From: Anoplopoma fimbria
Taxonomy: Eukaryota; Chordata; Actinopteri; Perciformes; Anoplopomatidae
Length of the DNA: 64,000 nt
Assembly: GCF_027596085.1 (NCBI RefSeq)
Contig: NC_072456.1
Coordinates: 13,282,744-13,346,743, forward strand
Reading direction: 5' to 3'
This document shows, piece after piece, positions 12,501-26,939 of the stretch. The position numbers were made by a program, and so were the translations under genes. Positions within the stretch are counted from its first letter, which is position 1. Each line of letters begins with the position of its first letter. The notes beneath the pieces are model-generated. The model did not search any database. It was given only the letters and a program-made list of their open reading frames with translations, and had not been told where the DNA came from.

Positions 12501-13639
12501 ACAAACCACAAGACAACAACATATAACACAGGAGAAAGCAAAGTTCTGTAATAGCCTAAAATAAACTAGCTCGATTGTTACGATATAATGTAAAAGTTGG
12601 AATATACCACTCAAGTGGAGATTATAGTATTTGGTCAGAGGTTGCACAAATATTCATTTCTTTGGTGGACTTTTTGTAGCAGGTAATGTGAAATGCGTGT
12701 CTTAGTTCAAGGTTTCAAAAATCAAAAGAGCCACTGAAATTGTTTTTCCGTGTCTGTATTATGCTGACCAAACTGAAGTGGTAGAAAATCCAAACTGTTA
12801 ACTTGTTCAAACAAGTCATCTTTCAAGTGCATTGATCGAGGCTTTTAGTAAAAAAGAGTTTTATTAATTGCAGGATAATATGTATTTATTTATTAAATTA
12901 TGTGAAAACCTTTACACAATATACTGTATATGAGTATACTGTATGTAAAGTGTGTGTATCTGTTTTTACCTGCTGTACAGCCAAAAAAATCTGACAATTA
13001 CTGACAAAGGTATGATGCACTCATTTGTGTTAAATCAACTAGGATGCTGATGTTTTAAATAGGAGGCAGTGTGTGTTAAATTACATAGTATCTATTTTTT
13101 TATTTTGAAATTGTGTCAAAGACTATGGTTTTGTCATTGCTGCCAACCCAATAAAGGTGAAAAGAGTAGACATTCACATCTGTGCAGTTGCCTTTGTGAA
13201 ATGTCTGTTTCTGTACCAACAATCACCAGTTAGCCAGCTGTCATTCATAAGCAGTAGAACCCTCCAGAATCACCGTCATATTTCCTCCACTTTGCAACTA
13301 TCTTAAGATGTAATGAGGAAAATGGAGACTCTATTGTCATTTTGTCTATTGCCCCTGACTGTTGCTCCAGCTCAGTTATGAGCAAAGCAAAGATTTATTT
13401 CAATTTCTTGATTGATCTGGCGGTATTAGCTTGGTAACAACTTTGAAGCAGGGTAGCCCTTCCTTTTTGCCATTGTGAGTTAATGCACACCATCATTTCC
13501 TCTCTCTGTGTTAATAGTATTCTCATCAGAGCCTGATCCCTTGTACTTGGTCTGAAATTGGCCTTCGAAATTCATACTTTTTAGACTGCAGAACAGCTTT
13601 GAAATAGCCATAACCCCACAGTCTTCACCGAGCAGCTTA

Positions 13640-13910
13640 GTGGAGGGACGAGCAACAGGAGATGGAAGTGGGTATTGGAAGAAGATTGAACGTAAGAACG
13701 GCAGATCATGGAGATGATTTGGTCGGAGAGAGAAAAGATGGAAAGATAGGTTAAGTGGTTAAGTAGACTGCCGGAATGAGAAGAGCAAAATGATGGGAAA
13801 AGGAGAACCAGGAGGGAGGAAGGTGAGCAGGAGGTAGGGTGAAGTATAGGTGGGAAGAGGAGGAGGATTGTAGAAGGAAAAGAGAGAAAGGATGAACAAT
13901 GATTAGGAAA
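13640..13910. repeat. Purine-rich tract
   Basis: About 270 bases of mostly A and G on the + strand with GGAGGA and GAGAAA words and few pyrimidines. The long open frame on the opposite strand is a by-product of this composition (Ser, Leu, Pro and Phe rich) and shows no domain. No gene here. Confidence 0.7.
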
Positions 13911-15224
13911 ATGCAGTTTCACGCTCATTTCTGAAATGTTGGTTAGATGCATTAAAGTGTAGTTATATTTCATACAAAAATAACATTTTGGATAAAAAAT
14001 AAAAAACAATGGTTTTTTTACACTAATTTAACATTACAGCACCATAAATGTTGCATGTTTAAGTACAGTATATCAGCAGAAAATAACATTTTTAAATTAT
14101 AACTGAAGCACCGTAAACTATGAGTATCAAGCTGTTTAAGAACAGTCCTATAGAATAAAGAAAATCTAATTTCATTAACGAAGGTGTTTTAATGGCCCAA
14201 AGCTTAATAGCTATTTTATTATAACGTATATGAGTCCTTTTTACTTTATGTTTGTGGTCTATATTCATTCCAGGGACCATGTTTAATGCTAGGCAGTTTA
14301 CGGATGCTTTACCAGTTTTGTGCTATATTTGATATCTAGTTTTCAAACCAAAATCTGTCGTTGTTCCTCCTACCAGAAAATATTTCATCCTAACTAACTA
14401 TTCAGCCAAACCAAAAAGAGCAGCTTCCCGTTCCGAGCCTGCTCAGTATTCATGGCCAACACAGTATCAGGAATTCCCTTTTATTTCCACAATTGGCAGC
14501 ACTCGGCTCACTTCCTCTTTCCTTTCCATCCTGCCACTTTCCTCCTCTTTCCGTCCTGATTGAGAAAGGACCACCTGACCATCTTTTGAGGTGGGGAAGT
14601 CATAATTGGAGGGGAAGCCAGTTCCTGCCCCTGTGTGCTAATGGTGGAGGCTTGCGGCGCCCCCCAAAAGCCTTTGATGGCATGGGGAGGACACACTCAT
14701 GCATCCACACACCCTCATACATCTTGCATGGCCTCAGTCAGTCTTTGAAAACGCAGGCTGCTACTGTTGTCTGATAGCGGACAGGTGTTGATCGGGGCAC
14801 AGCTGATAGTGTGCTCTTACAATATGTAATGTAAACATTTATTCATCTATTAACTGAAGCTTAGATTATAGTGGCTCTGTAGGGCTCAAGTTTGGCACAG
14901 CCGGCTTTGAGCTAAATGTAAACACCGCATTTCATGCAATATTTAGAATCGTCAAGACATTTCACTAAAAAACGTTAGTGTTTTACGGATATGTGTAGTT
15001 AGCTATAGAATATAGTAAATGTAGTAATTGGTCATTTAAGCACACAGTGATGCAGCAAAAAGTACCTTCAGTTTTTAAATGAGAATACTGTGAGAGCTTC
15101 TCAGCAGAGCGTACTGTAGGAAACATGACATTTTAACTGTGTGACATCTTTTATTTTCTAAATGTTACTATTTCTCTATGGCCATTGTTGCTAAGAGGTT
15201 ACATTGTTGACCCAGTGACAAATT

Positions 15225-15430
15225 GGCCCCAGGTTAAAGCCCAATAGCGGACCTGAATCCTGTAAAAGTGCCCAGAGCAATAAAAGGAACAATTACCTGC
15301 ACTTTGCAGGGTGCCCTGGATAGGAACATTGGAAAATGCCTTAAATTTGGAATCACAGAGGACCTCATCAGCTGCTTTTCAGAGTTCAGCACTTCCATTT
15401 CACCTTTGGACCTGATGATTGTCATAGGTA
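15225..15430. promoter_or_regulatory. Conserved-looking non-coding block
   Basis: About 200 bases of balanced, non-repetitive composition stand out from the AT-rich intron, including TTACCTGCACTTTGCAGGG and ATCAGCTGCTTTTCAGAG. An open frame runs through it but resembles no family I know. A conserved element is possible; only cross-species alignment could tell. Confidence 0.2.
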
Positions 15431-18099
15431 GGCTTTCTATCCATCAACAACCACTTCAAGTGCCACTCTAAGTGCTTTGAATCTCTTGAATGGTCTCATG
15501 GGGCTCACAGATTTTTTAAGCTTATTTATTTAAATTGAACTACTATATAGAGTGACAATTTATGAAAAAAAACAAACGTGTTGAAATCTATCAGAATGGG
15601 TATGATATATTTGTTTATTTCCATCATCCCTTCGGCTGAAGAGATACAATATAAACAAGATTTTAGAGCCAGACTTCTATTTGAATGTTGTCAAATACAA
15701 AAAATAACAATTAGAGCCTGTTGGTGGCCAAAAAAAAAGCACTTTCAGGGGCTGTTCACGTTTTGCGTCCATACGCGTGGAAATCGTCATTCGTGCCACG
15801 TTCATCTTTTTATCCAAGGTGCTTATGAGGTTAGACTCTTGTCGTGCCTGCTTTTAATAAGCAACAAAAACCTGCACACTGCGATGACAATGATTAGAAT
15901 GATGTGATGATTTAGCAGTAAGCCTCACTGACTAAACTATAGTCAAAACAAAATTGTCCGTGTCAATTTGACTGACCTTTCAACTGGATGTTGTGACGTT
16001 CTTGGACAGAAAAGTTGACGCAAATATAATAGTTTGTGGGACAGATCTGTATCTCTGGGTAGCCATGCGCTTAAATGATTAACTTCTCCATATGTTTCCA
16101 TATACTGATGTTTACGTAAGAACTTTATATTTTTATGTAAAAAACCTTAACCTTAATTTCTGGTCTTTTTAAGTCGGTTTCAGACTGTGATGGATTGTCC
16201 TCTCTTCTCTTCCATGGTCAACATTGTCAGACAACTGAGCTGACCACAGCTGGCACAGTGAACTGCAGATATTCTTTCTCCTGTTCAAAATGGATTTTAT
16301 TGTGACAGAATGGAGCTCATTAAAGTGTTGGCTGTGGAACTGCTTCAATCCACTTTCCTTAATGCTGTACTAAAGGGACATCTAAAGATTATTTTTCTAT
16401 TCATCCTTTTTAAATTTGATTTAGTATAATTCACACCAATAGTCTTGCTCTAGCTTTTCATACATAGAGGACAAAGACAAGCAACCTTGACGGACACTGG
16501 AGGACAAACCTGTTTTTTATTGTTAACCTCCCTGCAGACCTCAGGTACTGAACCTCTGCCAGCAGATGTACAGCCAGCTTCTCTAATGCTTTCTCAGGGC
16601 ATTTTAGCTGAATTAAATACCATAAGAGAGTAAAATTACCCCCTTGGCTCCTTAGCATATTTCTCCCTCCTTTTACCACCCCCTCTTTTGCTCTTCCTTT
16701 CCTTATCTCTATCCTAAAGCAGTGTCTCCCATAGTAGCACACCAAGCCTGTCTGTTTTGGGCAGTTATTAAGTAGTGATGGTCGAGTGGCCCGCCTCAGG
16801 CCATCGTTGATATGGGTACAGTAGTTCTTCCTCTGTGGCATTTAGCCTTGCTACTGTTGCCAGGGTAGGAGGATGGGAGTGACTGAATAAAAATAATAAA
16901 TAAATAAATATATAAATAAAACATACTTGTGTTTGGTGCTCGGCTCTATGACCAATGTGTCATTTGAGACTCTGTCAGTCAGTCAGTCAGTTTGTTTACT
17001 GACATTCAGTCAGTGAACCAGCTGTGATAACATTCTTAGGAAGTGGGAAAAAAGTAAATTATGTACCTAATTATTTACCTAAATAACAAACAGTATTTTG
17101 AGCCCAAGCCAGTTATTTCCACCAGCGGTATAATCAGTACAAGGGTGTTTTTATCAGAAAATAATTCGGTGTCGGTGACAAACAAGGGAAAAAAAGTGAA
17201 TAAAAAAGCATTGTATCTTTCTAGAGGAGGTTAAGCCGTATATACAGTATGTATCCAATAGCATTACTTTACAAGACACGATTACCTGCTTCACTTTACT
17301 AGTAGTCATTAGGTTAATGATTGAGTTTTGAGCTTGCAGTGGAGGTTTCCAGCCTCAATACTACTGTGTAAATATACTTTACATTATAAAATATAATAAT
17401 GGAAGATATATAATAAATATATATACCTATTATTAAAAAAAAAGAAAGGTTTTACAGTCAGTATGAAGATACGCTTGTTCCTAATACTAGGAGTGAATTA
17501 TTCTTGTGCTGTGCACCAAAAAAAAAAACTGGAACTACAGACATGTTGCATTTACTTTTTTCAATATTTAAGGTCATAGTAGTTTAGGTCTAAATAAATG
17601 AATTTAAAATGACTATTTTTGGGATCATTTTCATCAAGGCAGTGTTTCCTACACTGTGCATATAGAATTTGGGGATATAAATTGTTTGATTAACATTTGA
17701 CTGCATGCTAAATAAACTGAAATGCATTCACTACATGAATAATTAATACTTGATTTCTGGTTAGCTGTCCTCTCCCTGTTAACCTGTGTATGTAATGGTG
17801 GATGAGACTTCCAGCCATCCAACACTACATCTTCGGTTACAGTTGAGTGTCTCCATTGTCTCTCTGGTTCTCCCAACTGAGCATCAGGACTTAAGAGCCA
17901 CTGTGTCGCTATGGAAACCCCTAGCTGAGTCTGAAGAAGCACCAAGGTTTCAATGAATTCATTTTAAGTTTATAAATAGAGCGCAATTAAAGTGGATGTT
18001 AACATTGGCTTCAAAATAGCAACCTCTTCATTATTCATTCATGTGCACTTTTATTTTGAAGATGCAGGGGAAGGAAAATACAGGCTGAAAGGGAAGTCT

Positions 18100-18275
<176 letters not shown>

Positions 18276-19554
18276 TTAGTGTGCAGGTCTCCTGACTAAC
18301 TTGTTTTCCACAAGGAACACCAGAACACAATTTTAGGAGCCACCAGCACAAAATCAACATCTAACACAATTAGAGATGCACCGATTCAGACGGTTGCCGA
18401 TCAAAGCTGAACAGATTTCAGCTGATCTGCCATGACTGGTGACCTGCCGATTTGTCTCATATTTCCTTCCTCTCATCAATCATGACGTACCTTCGCCATA
18501 AATGAGTGTGTTAATAAGACTCTCTCTGGCTTTCTCTCTCTTGGGTGCGTGCTATGTAGCTGTAACACACACTTTCAACTTTCCAATGACCATAATTGTT
18601 TTGGGATTGCTTGTGACAGCCCTAGAGTCCACTGTCAGTTGCACCTGCATGTTCTATCTGAGCACCGTGGATAATTCACAATTGTTACTTTTTAAGCAAG
18701 CAATGAATATAGTAGCACTACAGCAAACCTGTGCCTCTGTGTTTGTTTGGACAGGACACAAATACACACACGTCAACAATTCTCGCCACCTGGTGTTTCA
18801 CATGATACGATAATGATTTTTGGTGGCATATTTGAAAGTAGCAGTGCTGCTCCTAGTTATAATTTTTAATAACACTGTCTCCAAAAATGGTTGCATATTG
18901 CTCAACAATGGTCCAAGTCTTAGCCCTGGCGTGTATGTGTGTGTCATGTCTGTTTCTTTCACACAAGTAAAAAGTGGAATGAAAGACACAAAGACCCATC
19001 TAAGCATACAGCAAGTCACCTAACTTTACACACATCCAGACGCAAGTTTACTCTTGTCGACCGACCAGCTGAGTGTCTGACCCTCCACTTACTCCACCTC
19101 TATCATCCCTTGGGATCTTCTGTCCCCATATAACAGACACTCAACACATATCCTCCAGTAAAAAAACACGACACACAGAAAATGTCAGATATCTGGGGGG
19201 ATGCACTTTATCCACTGACCTCTCTCAATGATGCCATGTGTGTGTGCATGTTTGTATCTGTGTGTGTGCGTGAGAGAGAGAGAATATCATCCTGCTCCAC
19301 ATCAAAATAGTTCCCTACCAAATGCAGACTGGAACAATTCATCACATTTTTCTATTTTTTGTTTGTTTGTACTTTAAGCAGTGAATAAAATGTAAAGCTA
19401 CTTTGAAATTGAACTCAAGAAAGAGTGACATCTGTGCTGGAAAAGTTAGTGGAAATTGTCAGAAAGGTGCACAGCCTCACTCTATTAATGTAAAGAATCA
19501 TCTTCTTTTCCAAAAAGGAAGAGAGGCTTCCTTAAACTCTATGACATCTTATTT

Positions 19555-19925
19555 TAGGGCTGCAATTAATCTCATCATTAATTTATTATAATCGATCATT
19601 GTCTTTTATGAAAATATCTTTCAGATATTTTCAGGAGCACGAACAGGAAGTAAAAAATAATCTCACAAATTAACATGCATGTTTTTGTGCAGGATGATAA
19701 AGGCCTTTACCCAAAACATGTTTGATGTACGATAAGATGGTTCGTGTTGACTGTAGTTACATTTTGAATTTAGTTTTTTGGGTGTTTAAACATCAAGATG
19801 ACTTGTCAACTTTTCACGGCACGCCCTTTCATCAAGTCGCTTTAGTGAAAATGTTTTAATTTAATCAGTTGTGAATGATGGTGATTCATTTTCTGTTGAT
19901 CGACTAAACATTTTAGCACAATAAT
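19555..19925 (+). mobile_element. Degenerate MITE-like element, copy A
   Basis: The left edge TAGGGCTGCAATTAATC matches the recurrent fish element that begins TAGGGCTGCAACTAA. The right part contains TGATTCATTTTCTGTTGATC and GACTAA, as in the same element's right end. The interior is diverged and there is no coding sequence. I recognise the family as common in teleosts and probably a non-autonomous DNA transposon; no name is assigned. Confidence 0.5.
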
Positions 19926-20139
19926 TTAAAAAAAGATAAGTAAATAAAGATGTTAACCAAAACATCTAATCCAGCTCTGTTACCCTTCAGCTCTCTGTTG
20001 AGTCGAATGCATTCTCAAACCTTCTTGCTTGTCACTAATTTTACTGCGAGCAAAATTAGAACTTTTGCTTTTTTGCTTTCTGTCTGAACACTGTATCTGC
20101 ATTACCAACTCAGCTTATTGAGATGCAGAACCAGTCGGA

Positions 20140-20480
20140 CTATTAAAATGCCACGGCAGCGATACAGAGACAGATGAATTTGCAATCTGCCAGGCGGGCC
20201 AGCTGTTGCCCCTCCCCCCCTCCACCCACCCTCAACCCTCCAGGGAAGCCTCTAGAAGCTTCCTCGCCAACAACCAAGGACAAAGGTCTCGGGGGGAGCT
20301 GGTTTTTAATTACCGGGCTGCCGTCCTCTGAATATCACACCAATGGATTATTTTACTGTGTCCCACTGAAATGAAGAGAAATTAGCAGTGTTTGTGGCAA
20401 CCAGGTGTGTCAGCAGAGAGGGATGTCAATTTTACGTCTGGCTGTCTGAATATGTCATGACCAAAGGCTAGACTTTGAAT
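20140..20480. promoter_or_regulatory. Conserved-looking non-coding block with homeodomain-type sites
   Basis: This is a GC-balanced stretch in AT-rich intron, with a C-rich segment (20210-20250), a TTTTTAATTACCGGGCTGCC word near 20304 containing a TAATTA core, and non-repetitive flanks. Such composition is typical of enhancers in introns of neural genes, but conservation cannot be seen from one genome. Confidence 0.2.
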
Positions 20481-21338
20481 TCATGAAACAATCAACAGGG
20501 TTTTTGGCCTGTTATACTTTTAGAATTAACACCTCACTTCAAAAGAGGACCGCCTTTTTATTCAGTATGTAGATGTACAATCTCTTCAGTAATCTGGTAT
20601 CTGGTAGTTTTAAAACATGATTGTTTCCATTCAAATACCAGGTTATGCTCATTTAGCATTAGAGTTACTAACTCTTGTAAGACCTAAATTCAAACTGATG
20701 TTTTTAACAGTTGTCAGACAAAACAGAGGGCATGGCTCACACTTTGTTTTCATTTTTTTTACCAAGGAAGATGTATTTTTTACCGCATTCAGCCCAGTTT
20801 GTTTTCTCAAATCATCATATTCTTATGAAGCCAGAAGGTGCCTCAGGGCGAATTAATGGTCGACCTTTGAATTGCTTGAAAAGCATTTTATTTACCTCCT
20901 AGCTTCCATCTTTATAACCTACAGATCCACTGATTAACAAAGGGAATCCTCATAGGCTAGCCAGTCTTTACTGTAACAGCTACACTGGTGCTAAAATGCC
21001 TTGCTCAGAGGCTTGCTGCAGCAGGGTAGAGTTTGGTCCATGCTTATTAAGTATCACCACTTTTTGAAGCTCTCTGTCTTGTCTCATGGATCAACCTCAT
21101 TCGGTCTCTGTCTCAGACAATGAGCACTCTAGATGTTATTTCAAGACTTGTCAAGAACACAAGTGCAGGGATATCAGTTAACTGCCTGTGCATTGTCCGG
21201 TTATTGGTTAACATCATTACTATGATTGCTCATAGAAAAGAGAGGAAAAGTCCCACATTTCAAATTCACCTCTGCAATGCCTTTTGATTATTTAATCTAA
21301 GATCTCTCAGGAGACACCTACGCATACAGACATGTACA

Positions 21339-21340
<2 letters not shown>

Positions 21341-21406
<66 letters not shown>
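21341..21406. repeat. (AT)33 microsatellite
   Basis: A pure AT run of 66 bases, preceded by TGTACAGT. Confidence 0.97.
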
Positions 21407-21410
<4 letters not shown>

Positions 21411-24400
21411 ATAGAAGAGGTGAATGAAGAGAGATCTTCAGGTGAGTAGGATTAAGGGTTAACTAGCTGATGGCAATCCTCTGCAACCTCACAGCCAGAT
21501 GCCATGGAATTTTACATACTGACCCTTTTTTTTTTATACACCACTTATCTTTTCCTCTTTCCTTCTTCCGTTTTTGTTTTTTGGGGGTTTATGTAAGATT
21601 TTTGAGATCCAAACGCAGCCTGTTTGTCACTTTCAGTACCGGCCATCCATTGAAGGAGCTGCCATCCATCCAAAAGATGAAGAGGGTAGCTAATATTCTG
21701 GCTTCAGCTACCACTTTCCTCTTGCTCTCCCCTTGTGTCAACCTGCATCCTCTGTCTGCCTTTTTAAGTCATTTCTCCATCCTTTTATATCTGTACTAAA
21801 CATCCTCTACTTTATAGATTGTTTACTTTCATCTGTCTTCCATTTTAATGTGTCTGATGTTCATTACGTAACAAATGATGTTGCTTAACATTGAAGCAGA
21901 CATTTCTTCCGACCAGTTTGGAGACTGGTTTATGTGCACTCTTGCCTGGAGGAGCTCCAGGGTGCAGCTCTGTAACAGACATGCTCTTTGACATACCATC
22001 CTGCTGGTTTATCTCAGCCTCTGTTGTCCAGCACGGCCCATCATGCACCACTCCCCACTCATGCTGAAGCATGGCTCCGAAGGCGCAGCACTCGCTTTTG
22101 TTTTCTCAATCCCATCAGGGAGAATGGTGCATTGAATTTATTCATTTGATCCACCTCTCTGCAAGGGTGAGAAATAATTGAGCCTGGGAATAGGATCAAT
22201 AATTAGGTTTGACAGTATATTGAGATCCGTAACACATAAATAGTAGTGTAACGATTTATCTCATCAGCTTCAGGAGTGTGTTTTACTATCAAACCTGCTG
22301 GGAAACATGCCTCAGGCAGCTGTTAACCTACCTACCTAAGACAACTAAATTACTCCTTGATTTAATTCAGAGTTTAAGTGACATGATGCTGATTCCTGTT
22401 TAAAGATGTTTTTTTCTACCCGGACAATAGTACAATTCAGGAAAGAAACACTGAATTTGAATGAGATAAAAATCCAAAATAGGAATATTTTAGTGGCTAT
22501 AGTCCAGAAACCTGTTCTGGTTCAACACTGTTGTGACCCTCTATTCCCTCCTCCTGCAGCTCTCACACTTCAAGTAACAGCAGGGTGCTGCAGCCGCTCA
22601 TTGTTGGATTTAGTGTTGTATGTTTTTGGTTTTCCAGAGATATATTCAACTAAATATAGTATTCATATTGACACAGTAAACAATTCTGGACTGCCATTTT
22701 GGTAGTAAAATCCTTTGCAAATTCTAACCATGCTTATTCCTACATTCACCTAACCTTGCTTTTACATTATTTTTGTCTATGTTGGGACGTCTTAAATATT
22801 TTAACCAAATACAGTAGGGATAGACAATATTCCAAAAATCCTCCATAGGGCTAACACGTAATTCAATGTCTATCTGTCGGTGGTCAGGGACTGTGTCTTA
22901 CCCTTCAGTATAGTCTTAACATTATGTTTTTGGAGAAGAAAGTGAGATGAGGTTGTGTTGCTCCACTCATTCCTGGTGCCTCTGTTGCATCACCCGGGTG
23001 GCAAGTTAGCAGATTTGTTATTGTTGTAGAATAGAGATGTGAAAGGTTTCACTATCGTGGTATAAACAGTGTTGCAAAATCTCACACTATATATACACAG
23101 TATTGTCATATCAGACAAAACAACAGACGATCCCACCATTAGATTTATTTGAGACAAAACACACACACACACATCTCTCCAGCTATGGACCGTGTTATCT
23201 TATCCAGTCATAGATGTTTCCCTTCAAATGGCAGTTGCTGGAGTTGTTAAGTAAAACATTTAGGTTTTGTCTCTAGCTTTGCTCCTGCTGTAATTATTCT
23301 GTTAACACAGTTTGACTTTGTACCCGGCAATCTGTCTTCATGTTTGCCTCCAACGGTTTAACGCTAGCAGCATCCTCTCTGATTGGCTGGGCTGTCACTT
23401 CAGGACTTAGTGGGCTCTGAGTGTTCAGCTGTATGAACCCAGCGTATTTCGCTGCCACCTCATCGGTTTAGCAAAGCATGGCTGCCTCTCTGTCGAGGGG
23501 CTCACCAGCCAGCACCCTTGGGCCCCTTCCACAACAGGGAATTACGCAACATTGCCAGAAGAGAAGGGTAACTTGAGAGCTCGCTGGTCTAAAAGACAAG
23601 AAAGATGGAGCTCTAAGATTCCACATTTGCATTTTTACTTTTTGAGCATTTAACTACCACTTTTATTCATAGAGACTGTGTGAAATAGAGAAATAATGTG
23701 AGAGCAGGTAGGTGGATCATTATCTTTTCAAGGACATTTTGACAGGATTCAGTGCTGATGATGGACGGACTGACTCATGCTTTTAAAGCAAGTGTAATTA
23801 TTTTTTCTGACGTTACTCCACTCTGTGCTTCACATGTCTCATGTTTAAAAATGACCAGTGTGGGTTGCAAGTCTCAGATCAGCCTTGATAACTTTCCCCC
23901 TATATAGAGACACACTTGCTGAGCCCTGATACTGTATCACAGAATACTGAAGTAGTGGATCTGGTGTAGGTACAGCAAGATATTCTATCAGTGGAATAAC
24001 TTGACCAGTGTACCTGATACTGTGGACACTAGGTGGAAAGAGGACTTAACCTGTCGGCTGTAGAAGCCCACATGACATGGAACAACTCCGGTGTCAGCTC
24101 AGCTGTACCGGCTTCTAAATTAATTGTTTTATCACAAAATGACAGGTGTTTGCCTGTATTGCCTTCAAGTTTAATAAAAATTAAAGCACAGCTCCCAAGG
24201 CAGTGATTAACATTTAAAATGTCCCACATCAAGCATCTGCCCTTTTATTGCTTTCCTCTACTTGTATTGCAGCAGAAATATTTTCGTCCCAGCCATTGGA
24301 GCTTTTTCTTTCTAATATGTTGTGACTAGAAGTATGTTGTAACACAAGTATTTGCTGATTTGCAACCCACTCTGGTTTTATACATAACAAGCATTACATT

Positions 24401-24956
24401 CAGCTTCCGTGTAAAGTAGTGTATTTATCTTATCATAACTGTGGTGAAATCTAATGTCAAGCCATTTGTTTGCACTTAAAGGAAAAAAAAAGAACTGCAC
24501 AGTTCATTAATCCACTCAAAACAGGGTCTAAAGGTATTTAAAGTTCCTCAAGCCAAGCATCATACAATAGTAACATCTTATGTAACCCTCAATACACATT
24601 TTATTTGAATTCATACCAACCATAACATGCTCTACCAATCATCTATGTAAAGCACAGCAGAGTGTGGGCACAGAGTGTTTCTCCAGCCCTCTTGACTCTA
24701 TGAACCTGTGGCAGCTTTCACCAGTTGCCCAGTGTGGTTAAATGAATTGCTGTTGTATCTAGAAAGATGTGGAGATGGAGTGCAGGTTTCGACACATCAG
24801 CAGTTTTTATTTTTAGCTGTGTGTGTTAAGTAGGTTACCTGTTGGGGAAGTCTGAGTAATGGACTGTCTGCCCAACAAGCCCCCAGGCTACAATTAGAGG
24901 AAGCCTCTCATTCCCCTCTTTGTACATATCTCTCTCTCCTGTATTTATCTCTTTCT

Positions 24957-24960
<4 letters not shown>

Positions 24961-24997
<37 letters not shown>
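24961..24997. repeat. (CT)n microsatellite in a pyrimidine-rich tract
   Basis: A pure CT run of 37 bases inside a wider T/C-rich stretch (24905-25110). The Ser-Leu rich open frame over it is a composition artefact. Confidence 0.95.
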
Positions 24998-25001
<4 letters not shown>

Positions 25002-26939
25002 TCTGTTATCTGTTTTCATCTGCCTCTTTTCCATCCTTGATCTTAGCTTCTCCCAGTCCTTCTCTTCGTATTCCCATCTCCTTTTTTGTCTTGTTTTCCG
25101 CCTTCAGTCAGTTAGTTTAAAAGCCACCAGGGGATAGATTTGACGGGTGCAGAATAAAGACACCGACAAATACACACACATTACGTTGGATTCAGACTGA
25201 TGGTGGACGGTGTTTATGGAATCCCCCTGCCTGTGCTAATGCTTTTTTTAGAATCCCTTCATATTTATTATGTCATCTGCAAAATCCTGAGAGAGTCTGT
25301 GCTGATGCATAACATTCCTGCAGCTTATTTGTGTACAAGTGAAAGGGGAAGTGTATGTATGTGGGTTGATTGTGTTTGTGTTTGAATGCACTTTATTGCA
25401 TTGACATATGTGCTCTCATGCATTGATCAGTGTGCATTTCTGTACATACATGCTGACTAAAGTGCATACACTGAAATATTTGTATATAGCTCTGATATAC
25501 ACTCTGTAGGATTTCTTTCTCACTCCTGTGGAGCAGCTTACTGAAATGTGCATGTACTGGTTTTGCCAATCAGGAAAGATCCAACAATCCCTCTGTTACC
25601 GGTTGTATAAATCATCACACCGCAAACCACCGTCCACTTTTTTTCAGCAACTGAAAGAGCGACATGGAAACTAAGAGGATTACCTGCAGTCAAGAAAATC
25701 CTTGTGTTCTCTTTAGATATGATGCTGCCTCTCTAAACACGGTCTTATCGCAGCCACAGTTCCTCTGTCCTTCTCTTACCCCTCACTGCAAATGGAACAA
25801 ACGTATCGATAACAGCCGTCTATTCCACTGATTCACCTGTGGCAGTGGTGGAAAGATATTCAGGATGATGACCTAGTAGTGCCTTATGGTGTTGGACACT
25901 CTGTACAAGCCATGGCAGGAAGGGTAAACATCTGTATTGGCCCCATTAAGGCTACAGAGCCGGTTAGAGTTTGAGCGCAGACGGGGTCCCCTGACCTGGT
26001 CTCTGTGAAGCTTGTTAAGCTGCCGGCTTTTCTGATGCAAGGTCAGGGTTTGACAGCTGGTACTGTGAGGAATCAGTGGGTCTGTCCCCGAATAGCCAAA
26101 CTAGTATGCACATTTTCAGGCCAGGAGAGAGTGCGCAGATCTATAAGAGGGGCCTCTAAAGTTTTAGGGTATAGGGTTTATTCTGTTTCTTTTGTGTTTT
26201 GTTTGTACTAGCAGTGTGCTGCATGGATGTTGAACTGGGGCACTGTGACGGAGAACTGATGCTGCTGATGAGGCTGCAGTTCCTCCTGAACACCTCAGCC
26301 TCCCTGCAGAGATCAAAGAGCTGCCAGCTTCAGCTTTCGCATACGTTCACACTCCTCATCCACACACAGCATATAACTCTTGTTCCAGCACCCACATAGC
26401 AAGAACAGATATACATTAATCAGCTCAGATGGACCGTAAAAGAAAATGAATTTGAAAGACACTGACGGGTGGCATTCACAGAAACTGCATCTGTGTTAAT
26501 CAATGAACAAACTTACAATGTTGTTTTTCCAAGTGGGGTTTACTGAACACAATACCAGCTGGATAAAGTAGTGCTATACCTCCCATGAGTGGTGACTGCA
26601 GAGATGAAGCTAACATAATGATAATATCATCTTTTTTTCAGAAAGTAAAATATTCCCTCAACAATAATGGATTAGTACATTTAAAAAGTAGTACAACCTA
26701 TTTACTTTTCAGTTTGATGTAGTTGTTGGTAAAGAAAATTACTTAATTGTACTATTACAATTTTTTGAAATATCGTAATCATCATGAAAACTCCTACAAT
26801 ACAGATAAAAACCTGCTTCTTTAGTTACATACTGGGGAGAGAACATTACTGCATTGATATGTGAAGAATCACCGTCAGAGAAAAGACAAGCATACTAAGA
26901 CCATAGGGCTTAAACTTCTTTGTTTTATTATGTTTTTGC

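Noticed and set aside
12960..13010. Possible end of the missing upstream TBC exon at ACAAAG|GTATGA
   Set aside because: The frame upstream contains a stop within a few codons and does not encode the expected DRYRILITK residues.
13581..14009. 142-codon minus-strand frame
   Set aside because: It lies over a purine-rich tract; Ser/Leu/Pro bias and lack of any motif indicate a chance frame.
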